Shown: positions 55,498-64,000 of the stretch, piece by piece
Numbering within the stretch: position 1 is the first letter of the stretch
Layout: each line of letters starts with the position of its first letter
Assembly: GCA_916048095.2 (NCBI GenBank)
Contig: OU696576.1
Span: 10,597,058 to 10,661,057 of the forward strand
Direction: 5' to 3'
DNA: 64,000 nt
DNA from: Sacculina carcini
Lineage: Eukaryota > Arthropoda > Thecostraca > Sacculinidae
The notes under the pieces: generated by a model
The model's database searches: none
What the model saw: only the letters and a program-made list of their open reading frames with translations
Told to the model about the DNA's origin: nothing
Translations under genes and position numbers: made by a program

Positions 55498-55518
55498 AAC
55501 AACAACAACAACAACAAC
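55498..55518 (-). repeat. LINE 3' microsatellite tail, (GTT)7, copy 2
   Basis: Seven AAC triplets on the + strand, the same number as in copy 1. The tail has not changed since the duplication, although microsatellites mutate fast, which points to a recent event. Confidence 0.9.
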
Positions 55519-55718
55519 AGTGTGTATTTGGTATAGCGCCCATCATCATAGGCGCGCAGACGAGTACATATACAGATAAACATGAAATATAAACTGGCAA
55601 TGCGAGCATGGGATCATACGATAATAATATAGAGCTCGATCACAAAACAACAAAATAAAACGCGGATTAAATCAAGGAGAAAACGCAGAATCAAACAAAC
55701 AACTATATAAAAGAGAGA
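55519..55718 (-). other. LINE 3' UTR, copy 2
   Basis: I saw no difference from the copy 1 3' UTR, hairpin included. Confidence 0.8.
55536..55555 (-). promoter_or_regulatory. 3'-terminal stem-loop of LINE, copy 2
   Basis: Same GCGCC/GGCGC stem and 10-nt loop as in copy 1. The proposed role in reverse transcriptase recognition is inferred from UnaL2-type LINEs. Confidence 0.6.
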
Positions 55719-58661
55719 TCAGAGGGAGGCGAAAGGAGTCAAGGCGTGCGTGGTGGGATCAAAGGATAGATCAAAAAGATATTTACGAAGAGAAGCAGCA
55801 AATGAGCGATATGAAAACGATGAGGTGATGTGAGAGGGGAGAGAGTTGTAAAGACGCGGACCGAAAAAGGAGAAAGATTTGGAAGACCACGCGGACTCAT
55901 TTAAAGCGCGAGGGCAGGCTAAAGGGACAGGATGTCGAGAAGAGGGAGTTTCAGAGAGAGAAAGTAAGGCATAGAGATACGTAGGTTTAGTGGGACAGTG
56001 CAACAGTTTGAAGATTATGGAGCAAATTTTGAAGTGAATTCTAGATTTGATGGGAAGCCAGCGGAACTTGAAGAGATAAGGAGAAGTATGGCGGCAGAAG
56101 GCAGGATATAAAACAAAACGGCAGGATTGGTTCATCACACGCTGGAGAATTTTCAAAGAAGATTTAGGACACTTGAAGTGGAGCGAGCTGCAGTAATCCA
56201 GTCTAGAAAAGATGAGTGATTGAACAAGCTTGATAGAAGAGGGCTGGTCGAGGCATGAACGGATAGGATAGAGAGAGCGGAGTATAAGGCGACAGATGCG
56301 AGCAGTAGCAAGAATATTGGCAGAGAAGGAAAGTGAGGAATCAAAGATAATGCCAAGGTTTCTAACAGACGAAGAGAGAGATATAGGCAATAGAGGAGGA
56401 GACAAACGAGGAGGGTGAAGAGCAAGAAATTCTGATCTATCAGTATTCAGAAGAAGGCGACGGGAGGAGGTCCAAGAAGATTTATCAGAAAGTATACCAG
56501 ACAGAAGAGCAGGGTCAGAAAAAGGACAAGGAATATAGAATTGGATGTCATCAGCATATATGTGAAAAGGGATAGACCAGCGTCGAAGGATAGGGCAGAG
56601 AGAGGACATATAAAGATTGAAAAGAAGAGGACCAAGGATAGACCCTTGAGGTACACCAGAGGTAAGAGGGATCGAATTAGAGACGGAAGAGTTGAACTGG
56701 ACAGAGTAAGATCGATTATGCAAATAGGAGCGAAGCAAGGAGAGCGCGGAATCAGAAACACCAATGTGAGAAAGGTCTTTAATGAGAATTTCATGATCTA
56801 CAAGGTCAAATGCTGAGCTTAAGTCAAGAAGGACAAGGATAATGGATTTTCGAAAGGAGAATGACGACAAAATACCTTCAGTGACCGAGATGAGGACAGA
56901 TTCAGTACTATGAGAAGGACGAAATCCGGATTGGTGAATGTCAAGGACGTTACAAATGAAAGGAGATAACTGAGAAAAGATGGCAGATTCCAGGAGTTTG
57001 GAGGAAAAACTAAGGAGGGATATAGGACGGTAGTTACAGCATAAGGAAGGTTCAAGCGAGGGCTTCTTGAGGATAGGGCGAACATAGGCGTGCTTATCAG
57101 CAAGAAAATTTCCATGTAAGAAGGAGGAGTTAATAAGATGGAGTAAATAAGGAGTCAGGGTGTCGATAGCAGGAGCAATTATACTGAAGTTAATCGGATC
57201 AGGAGGAGACGAGATAAATTTACGGGAGAAGAGAAGAGATAAGAAGTCAGAAATTTCAAGATGAGAAAAGGATGAGAATTTGCATAGGGAGGTGGTATGT
57301 GTGACGAGGAAAGCAGAAGAAGGAATTCTAGATTGGGCGGAAATGATTTTGCTTGTGAAATAGGAGGAAAGCTCGTTGGCGGTTAGAGAGGAAACAGCTG
57401 AGGGCGAACGAAGGCCAGAGAGGGAGTTGAGTGTGTTCCAGAGAGCTTTAGGAGATCGAGAAAGAGAAGAAAGTCGAGACAAGTAATAAGCTTGCTTGGA
57501 GGATGCTAGAGAAGAAATATATAATGAGCGAGCAGAGCAAAAAGTAGACCAGTCACAAGAGAGGCGAGTGCGTCGCCAGGTACGCTCCAACGCCCTAGAA
57601 CGACGTTTCAGACGATCAAGGTTAGGATTATTCCAAGGAGACGAACGAGGACGAGAAGAACGGAGAGTCAGAGGGAACAAATGGTTGTTAATGAGGGATA
57701 GAGTAGAAAAGAGGAGAGGATAAATATCGGAGGGAGGAAGAGAGTAAAGAATATGTAGAGGAAAGGAATTTGCAAGAAGGGTCTGAAAGAGAGAAGGGTA
57801 AAAAAAATTGTAGTTGCGAGAAAAGGTAGGGGAAGGCATTGAATTAGGAGGTCCGGAGGCAGGAAGTGATGTAAGAATGAGACTATGGTCAGAGAAGGAA
57901 GAGTCGGGGGGAAGAACAAAAACTTCGGAAGGAGGAGAATCAGTAGAGAGAACAGGAGAAGGGAAAAGAACTAAATCAAGAGTGTGGCCCGAAATGTGTG
58001 TGGGAGAAGAAACAGGAGATACAAGACCATGAGAATCAAGGAGAGAGATAAAATTCGAGGAATATGAGGAAATAGCAGGACATTCGACCCAGAAATTAAA
58101 ATCGCCGAGGACAAGATAACAACTAGAAAAGGAAGATTCAATAGCTTCAATAAGAGAGGAGAATTCAGAGAAAAAAGATGAAGTAGTGCAAGGATGATTA
58201 TGTCGATAAACAATAAGAATACAAAATTTAGGATAGGATAGGTACGACGAAAGGCAAAGAGAAATGAACTCAAAGGAAGAAGGGGGAGGAATAGGATCAG
58301 GTAGAAGAGAAATAGGAAGAGACTTAGAAAACATACAGCCCACTCCACCTCCAGGGGATTTAGGATCAGTTCTGGCCTTATGGATGAAGGAAAAATCGGA
58401 GGGCATGTTAGATAGAAAGGATGGAAGATCGGTGTCCAGCAACCAAGTTTCGACAAGGCATAGAATGGATAAGAGATGAAAGGAGACCAGATGGGACAGA
58501 TAAGTTGTTTTGTGGCGGCAGGATCGAATATTGAGGAGTCCGACAGAGAGAGATGCTGGAGAGTGTTGAGTGGATTGTACTAGAACTGGGGGCGGAGGGA
58601 GAGCTGAGGAAGAGTTATCACAGGGGAGAGAATCAGAGAAGGATGATGTTGGAGGAAGTAG
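55719..58661 (-). CDS. LINE ORF2: endonuclease-reverse transcriptase, copy 2
   Basis: 980 open codons with every endonuclease and RT motif seen in copy 1. Numbered from the TTG codon at 58442, two residues differ: I654 in copy 1 is K here, and K669 is R. Both lie 20-40 residues past the YADD box. Three further changes nearby are silent. Position 654 follows the catalytic palm; replacing a hydrophobic residue by Lys may affect folding, but K669R is conservative. As in copy 1, no ATG precedes the NIRS and ETW motifs, and the frame is continuous with ORF1 across one TGA. Confidence 0.92.
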   Translation of the reverse strand, partial: LLPPTSSFSDSLPCDNSSSALPPPPVLVQSTQHSPASLSVGLLNIRSCRHKTTYLSHLVSFHLLSILCLVETWLLDTDLPSFLSNMPSDFSFIHKARTDPKSPGGGVGCMFSKSLPISLLPDPIPPPSSFEFISLCLSSYLSYPKFCILIVYRHNHPCTTSSFFSEFSSLIEAIESSFSSCYLVLGDFNFWVECPAISSYSSNFISLLDSHGLVSPVSSPTHISGHTLDLVLFPSPVLSTDSPPSEVFVLPPDSSFSDHSLILTSLPASGPPNSMPSPTFSRNYNFFYPSLFQTLLANSFPLHILYSLPPSDIYPLLFSTLSLINNHLFPLTLRSSRPRSSPWNNPNLDRLKRRSRALERTWRRTRLSCDWSTFCSARSLYISSLASSKQAYYLSRLSSLSRSPKALWNTLNSLSGLRSPSAVSSLTANELSSYFTSKIISAQSRIPSSAFLVTHTTSLCKFSSFSHLEISDFLSLLFSRKFISSPPDPINFSIIAPAIDTLTPYLLHLINSSFLHGNFLADKHAYVRPILKKPSLEPSLCCNYRPISLLSFSSKLLESAIFSQLSPFICNVLDIHQSGFRPSHSTESVLISVTEGILSSFSFRKSIILVLLDLSSAFDLVDHEILIKDLSHIGVSDSALSLLRSYLHNRSYSVQFNSSVSNSIPLTSGVPQGSILGPLLFNLYMSSLCPILRRWSIPFHIYADDIQFYIPCPFSDPALLSGILSDKSSWTSSRRLLLNTDRSEFLALHPPRLSPPLLPISLSSSVRNLGIIFDSSLSFSANILATARICRLILRSLYPIRSCLDQPSSIKLVQSLIFSRLDYCSSLHFKCPKSSLKILQRVMNQSCRFVLYPAFCRHTSPYLFKFRWLPIKSRIHFKICSIIFKLLHCPTKPTYLYALLSLSETPSSRHPVPLACPRALNESAWSSKSFSFFGPRLYNSLPSHITSSFSYRSFAASLRKYLFDLSFDPTTHALTPFASL

Positions 58662-58664
58662 TCA
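58659..58664 (-). promoter_or_regulatory. candidate leaky stop, TGA-CTA, copy 2
   Basis: Identical to 38539-38544: TGA (complement of 58662-58664) followed by CTA. Since the copies are duplicates, this is not independent evidence of conservation. Confidence 0.55.
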
Positions 58665-59636
58665 GGCCCGAGAAGAGAGATGTTGAGAGGAAGACGGAAG
58701 AGACGATGAGGCTGGAGCGGCAGGAGAGGAGAGGGAGGAAGGTTGAGGCAAAGGATCATCAGATATAGCAGTGCGATGACGAATGGAGTTGCGAACTGAG
58801 ATGAACGAAGGACATGAAGATAGGAAAGCAGAATGAGCGTGAGGGCGAGAGGAGGAAGCACAGTTGTTGCACTTATCCGGGAGTGAACGGTCACATTGAG
58901 AGGAACGATGGGGTCCTGCACAGTTGCCACACGTTTCGGCCCGCAAGCACCTCGCTTCACTGTGGCCAAGCCCCGCACAACGAGCGCAGCGGGAGACCCA
59001 GTAGCGGTCGTAAACTGGGCAAGTACGCAGTTCCACGAAAAGCCGGTCACCCACAGACCGGATGGCCGCTCTGGCGGAGGGTGTTATCGAAAGGACAGCA
59101 TGGCGAGTGTCGTTACGAATTCGGGTGAAAAAGAGCAGTTTCACAGCGCTATCATGTAGAGCGCCCAGAACAGGGTTTTTTCGGCGAATAAGCTCAATGA
59201 ACGAGTCCGGCTCGAGATCCAGTGGCACGTTGGCGAGTGTGACCTTAGGTCTGAGAGATGCCGCTTTGGTACAGTGAGCATCAATCTGGGGATCAGCTGA
59301 CCGCACACAGTTCAGCGCTCGCTCGGCATCGTGGGAAGAGGCGCATCTGATGATTAGCCCACCCTTCGCAGATTGTCTGGACGACTCAACTGGGACATCG
59401 CGAAGCAACGGCGCGATCATCTTGGGACGCAGCGGTGATTTGCCTCGAGATTGTAGGAAGACAGCATAAGTGGGCCTCTTTGCCGGAGCAGCCACAACAT
59501 CAGAAGTCAACTGCTGTTGCTTCCCACCAATCGAGCAGAGCGTCGACTCAACGGCATCAAGCCGCTCCCGCATGCGAGACACATCCTCCTGGATCTGAAG
59601 CGCCAGCTTAGCCTTGGATAGGCACGGTGTGCACAG
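58662..59636 (-). CDS. LINE ORF1 (RNA-binding, CCHC zinc knuckles), 5'-truncated, copy 2
   Basis: The protein is identical to copy 1. The only base change (59115, A here, C in copy 1 on the + strand) is silent in an Arg codon. It has the same truncation inside the N-terminal Cys-rich segment, first ATG at 59573-59571, three zinc knuckles and Ser/Pro-rich tail. The frame extends into satellite to a GTG at 59654, which is not a credible start. Confidence 0.85.
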   Translation of the reverse strand: MCTPCLSKAKLALQIQEDVSRMRERLDAVESTLCSIGGKQQQLTSDVVAAPAKRPTYAVFLQSRGKSPLRPKMIAPLLRDVPVESSRQSAKGGLIIRCASSHDAERALNCVRSADPQIDAHCTKAASLRPKVTLANVPLDLEPDSFIELIRRKNPVLGALHDSAVKLLFFTRIRNDTRHAVLSITPSARAAIRSVGDRLFVELRTCPVYDRYWVSRCARCAGLGHSEARCLRAETCGNCAGPHRSSQCDRSLPDKCNNCASSSRPHAHSAFLSSCPSFISVRNSIRHRTAISDDPLPQPSSLSSPAAPASSSLPSSSQHLSSRA

Positions 59637-62600
59637 GTAACACTTGGGTAACACTTAGGTAACACTTAGGTAACACTTAGGGCACACTTAGGTAACAGTT
59701 AGGGTACACTTAGGGCACACTTAGGGCACACTTAGGTAACACTTAGGTAACACTTAGGTAACACTTATGTAACACTTAGGTAACACTTAGGTAACACTTA
59801 GGTAACACTTAGGGCACACTTAGGGCACACTTAGGTTACACTTAGGGCACACTTAGGGCACACTTAGATAACACTTAGGGCACACTTAGGTAACACTTAG
59901 GTAACACTTAGGTAACACTTAGGTAACACTTAGGTAACACTTAGGGCACACTTAGGTAACACTTAGGGCACACGTAGGTAACACTTAGGGCACACTTAGG
60001 TAACACTTAGGGCACACTTAGGTAACACTTAGGGCACACTTAGGTTACACTTAGGGCACACTTAGGGCACACTTAGATAACACTTAGGGCATACTTAGGT
60101 AACACTTAGGTAACACTTAGGTAACACTTAGGTAACACTTAGGTAACACTTAGGGCACACTTAGGTTACACTTAGGGCACACTTAGGGCACACTTAGATA
60201 ACACTTAGGGCACACTTAGGTAACACTTAGGTAACACTTAGGTAACACTTAGGTAACACTTAGGTAACACTTAGGGCACACTTAGGTAACACTTATGGCA
60301 CACTTAGGTAACACTTAGGTAACACTTAGGTAACACTTGGGTAACACTTAGGTAACACTTAGGTAACACTTAGGTAACACTTAGGGTACACTTAGGCTAC
60401 ACTTAGGTAACACTTAGGGCACACTTAGGTAACACTTAGGTAACACTTAGGGCACACTTAGGTAACACTTAGGGCACACTTAGGTAACACTTAGGGCACA
60501 CTTAGGTAACACTTAGGGCACACTTAGGTAACACTTAGGGCACACTTAGGTAACACTTAGGGCACACTTAGGTAACACTTAGGGCACACTTAGGTAACAC
60601 TTAGGGCACACTTAGGGCACACTTAGGGCACACTTAGGTAACACTTAGGGCACACTTAGGTAACACTTAGGTAACACTTAGGTAACACTTAGGGCACACT
60701 TAGGTAACACTTAGGTAACACTTATGTAACACTTAGGTAACACTTAGGTAACACTTAGGTAACACTTAGGTAACACTTAGGTAACACTTAGGTAACACTT
60801 AGGTAACACTTAGGTAACACTTAGGTAACACTTAGGTAACACTTAGGTAACACTTATGTAACACTTAGGTAACACTTGGGTAACACTTAGGGCACACTTA
60901 GGTAACACTTAGGTAACACTTGGGTAACACTTAGGTAACACTTAGGTAACACTTAGGTAACACTTAGGTAACACTTAGATAACACTTAGGTAACACTTAG
61001 GTAACACTTAGGGCACACTTAGGTAACACTTAGGTAACACTTAGGGCACACTTAGGTAACACTTAGGGCACACTTAGGGCACACTTAGGACACACTTAGG
61101 TAACACTTGGGTAACACTTAGGTAACACTTGGGTAACACTTAGGGCACACTTAGGTAACAGTTAGGGTACACTTAGGGCACACTTAGGGCACACTTAGGT
61201 AACACTTAGGTAACACTTAGGTAACACTTATGTAACACTTAGGTAACACTTAGGTAACACTTAGGTAACACTTAGGGCACACTTAGGGCACACTTAGGTT
61301 ACACTTAGGGCACACTTAGGGCACACTTAGATAACACTTAGGGCACACTTAGGTAACACTTAGGTAACACTTAGGTAACACTTAGGTAACACTTAGGTAA
61401 CACTTAGGGCACACTTAGGTAACACTTATGGCACACTTAGGTAACACTTGGGTAACACTTAGGTAACACTTAGGTAACACTTAGGGCACACTTAGGTAAC
61501 ACTTAGGGCACACTTAGGTTACACTTAGGGCACACTTAGGGCACACTTAGGGCACACTTAGGGCACACTTAGGTAACACTTAGGGCACACTTAGGTAACA
61601 CTTAGGTAACACTTAGGGCACACTTAGGTAACACTTAGGTAACACTTAGGTAACACTTAGGGCACACTTAGGTAACACTTAGGGCACACTTAGGTAACAC
61701 TTATGGCACACTTAGGTAACACTTAGGTAACACTTAGGTAACACTTGGGTAACACTTAGGTAACACTTAGGTAACACTTAGGTAACACTTAGGGTACACT
61801 TAGGCTACACTTAGGTAACACTTAGGGCACACTTAGGTAACACTTAGGTAACACTTAGGGCACACTTAGGTAACACTTAGGGCACACTTAGGTAACACTT
61901 AGGGCACACTTAGGTAACACTTAGGGCACACTTAGGTAACACTTAGGGCACACTTAGGTAACACTTAGGGCACACTTAGGTTACACTTAGGGCACACTTA
62001 GGGCACACTTAGATAACACTTAGGGCACACTTAGGTAACACTTAGGTAACACTTAGGGCACACTTAGGTAACACTTAGGTAACACTTAGGTAACACTTAG
62101 GGCACACTTAGGTAACACTTAGGGCACACTTAGGTTACACTTAGGGCACACTTAGGGCACACTTAGATAACACTTAGGGCACACTTAGGTAACACTTAGG
62201 TAACACTTAGGTAACACTTAGGTAACACTTAGGTAACACTTAGGTAACACTTAGGTAACACTTAGGTAACACTTAGGTAACACTTAGATAACACTTAGGT
62301 AACACTTAGGTAACACTTAGGGCACACTTAGGTAACACTTAGGTAACACTTAGGGCACACTTAGGTAACACTTAGGGCACACTTAGGGCACACTTAGGAC
62401 ACACTTAGGTAACACTTGGGTAACACTTAGGTAACACTTAGGTAACACTTAGGTAACACTTAGGTAACACTTAGGTAACACTTAGGGCACACTTAGGGCA
62501 CACTTAGGGCACACTTAGGGCACACTTAGGGCACACTTAGGGCACACTTAGGTAACACTTAGGGCACACTTAGGTAACACGTAGGTAACACTTAGGTAAC

Positions 62601-64000
62601 ACTTAGGGTACACTTAGGTAACACTTAGGGCACACTTAGGTAACACTTAGGTAACACTTAGGTAACACTTAGGGCACACTTAGGGCACACTTAGGGCACA
62701 CTTAGGTAACACTTAGGGCACACTTAGGTAACACTTAGGTAACACTTAGGGCACACTTAGGTAACACTTAGGTAACACTTAGGTAACACTTAGGGCACAC
62801 TTAGGTAACACTTAGGGCACACTTAGGTTACACTTAGGGCACACTTAGGGCACACTTAGATAACACTTAGGGCACACTTAGGTAACACTTAGGTAACACT
62901 TAGGTAACACTTAGGTAACACTTAGGTAACACTTAGGTAACACTTAGGGCACACTTAGGTTACACTTAGGGCACACTTAGGGCACACTTAGATAACACTT
63001 AGGGCACACTTAGGTAACACTTAGGTAACACTTAGGTAACACTTAGGTAACACTTAGGTAACACTTAGGTAACACTTAGGGCACACTTAGGTAACACTTA
63101 TGGCACACTTAGGTAACACTTAGGTAACACTTAGGTAACACTTGGGTAACACTTAGGTAACACTTAGGGCACACTTAGGTAACACTTAGGTAACACTTAG
63201 GGCACACTTAGGTAACACTTAGGGCACACTTAGGTAACACTTAGGGCACACTTAGGTAACACTTAGGGCACACTTAGGTAACACTTAGGGCACACTTAGG
63301 TAACACTTAGGGCACACTTAGGTAACACTTAGGGCACACTTAGGGCACACTTAGGGCACACTTAGGTAACACTTAGGGCACACTTAGGTAACACTTAGGT
63401 AACACTTAGGTAACACTTAGGTAACACTTAGGTAACACTTAGGTAACACTTAGGTAACACTTAGGTAACACTTAGGTAACACTTAGGTAACACTTAGGTA
63501 ACACTTAGGTAACACTTATGTAACACTTAGGTAACACTTGGGTAACACTTAGGGCACACTTAGGTAACACTTAGGTAACACTTGGGTAACACTTAGGTAA
63601 CACTTAGGTAACACTTAGGTAACACTTAGGTAACACTTAGGGCACACTTAGGTAACACTTAGGGCACACTTAGGTAACACTTAGGGCACACTTAGGGCAC
63701 ACTTAGGGCAAACTTGGGTAACACTTAGGTAACACTTAGGTAACACTTAGGTAACACTTAGGCTACACTTAGGTAACACTTAGGGCACACTTAGGTAACA
63801 CTTAGGTAACACTTAGGTAACACTTAGGTAACACTTAGGTAACACTTAGGTAACACTTAGGTAACACTTAGATAACACTTAGGTAACACTTAGGTAACAC
63901 TTAGGGCACACTTAGGTAACACTTAGGTAACACTTAGGGCACACTTAGGTAACACTTAGGGCACACTTAGGGCACACTTAGGACACACTTAGGTAACACT
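59636..64000. repeat. 11-bp satellite array, right block (runs off the window)
   Basis: Continues to the last base. It mirrors 39516-43.9 kb at offset 20,120, falling to 20,098 near the end after loss of two A units around 63.85 kb. Base differences include 59667 (A unit here, ACTTGGGTAAC in unit 1), 61161 (AGTTAGGGTAC here, ACTTAGGGTAC in unit 1) and 62581 (ACGTAGG here, ACTTAGG in unit 1). No gene-like sequence is present. Confidence 0.97.

Larger units (their letters stand above)
39516..55498. repeat. 11-bp satellite array, middle block
   Basis: 15,983 bp, exactly 1,453 units of 11 bp, between the two LINE copies. It contains one 12-bp unit (49708) and one 10-bp unit (50094) that cancel. 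The stretch up to about 48.4 kb is the right half of duplication unit 1; the rest is the left half of unit 2 and mirrors 28.5-35.4 kb. Unit types match the left block. No gene-like sequence is present. Confidence 0.98.
55499..59635 (-). mobile_element. CR1/L2-group LINE, copy 2 (5'-truncated)
   Basis: Same length, same 5' truncation point, same tail and same flanks as the copy at 35379, offset exactly 20,120 bp. It arose by segmental duplication rather than a second insertion. I count six differences from copy 1: 56437, 56457, 56482, 56523 and 56532, all within 96 bp, plus 59115. Both reading frames stay open. Confidence 0.95.
28380..64000. repeat. 20.1-kb tandem segmental duplication containing the LINE
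   Basis: The stretch from about 28.4 kb to about 48.3 kb is followed directly by a second copy that runs to the window end. The offset is 20,120 bp from about 33.5 to 43.6 kb, including the whole LINE. It shifts only by multiples of 11 elsewhere: 19,922 at 28.69 kb, 20,054 at 29.4-30.05 kb, 20,098 at 30.9 kb, 20,109 at 32.0 kb, and 20,098 again at 43.9 kb. Subtracting the 4,137-bp LINE leaves 15,983 bp, exactly 1,453 units of 11. The left edge lies between about 26.4 kb (a GGGCAA marker with no partner) and 28.6 kb. The right end is outside the window. Confidence 0.9.

Noticed and set aside
55499..59635. Independent second insertion of the LINE at the same target
   Set aside because: Identical truncation point, tail length and kilobases of shared variant-unit order on both sides show it was copied with its flanks.

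Overview
This window is eukaryotic, almost certainly from an invertebrate animal. About 87% of it (roughly 55.7 kb) is one 11-bp satellite. The other 13% is two near-identical copies of a non-LTR retrotransposon (LINE) of the CR1/L2 group. I see no host gene, tRNA, rRNA, CRISPR array or bacterial-type element. The species cannot be named from this sequence. The TTAGG core in most satellite units recalls the arthropod telomere repeat, but that is suggestive only.

Layout: satellite at 1-35378; LINE copy 1 at 35379-39515 (minus strand); satellite at 39516-55498; LINE copy 2 at 55499-59635 (minus strand); satellite at 59636-64000. Two units dominate the satellite: A = ACTTAGGTAAC and B = ACTTAGGGCAC. 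About a dozen rarer variants differ by one or two bases. The register is extremely strict; I found only a few 10- or 12-bp units. The order of A, B and variant units is itself repeated at many scales: 1.1 kb and 1.21 kb tandem duplications, a 4.5 kb block repeated 7,808 bp away, and a 20.1 kb tandem duplication. This is the pattern expected of unequal exchange or repair copying, not of telomerase synthesis.

The 20,120-bp tandem duplication carries the LINE with it. The two LINE copies therefore come from one insertion that was later duplicated, and they differ at only six bases in 4,137. The insertion broke an A unit as ACTTA|GGTAAC, which is CC|TAA on the other strand. At least eight uninterrupted paralogous sites in the window show the site before insertion. 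No target-site duplication longer than one ambiguous base is present.

The LINE is 5'-truncated. What remains is most of ORF1 (tail of a possible PHD-like finger, coiled coil, probable RRM-like region, three CCHC zinc knuckles), a complete-looking ORF2 (AP-type endonuclease, reverse transcriptase with YADD, conserved C-terminal tail), a short 3' UTR with a GC-rich hairpin, and a (GTT)7 3' tail. ORF1 and ORF2 share one frame and are separated by a single TGA followed directly by CTA. No ATG precedes the endonuclease Asn and Glu motifs of ORF2. UGA-CUA is a known leaky stop context, so a readthrough ORF1-ORF2 fusion is the most interesting testable idea here. The other leading idea is that this CR1/L2-type element targets a telomere-like TTAGG-bearing satellite.
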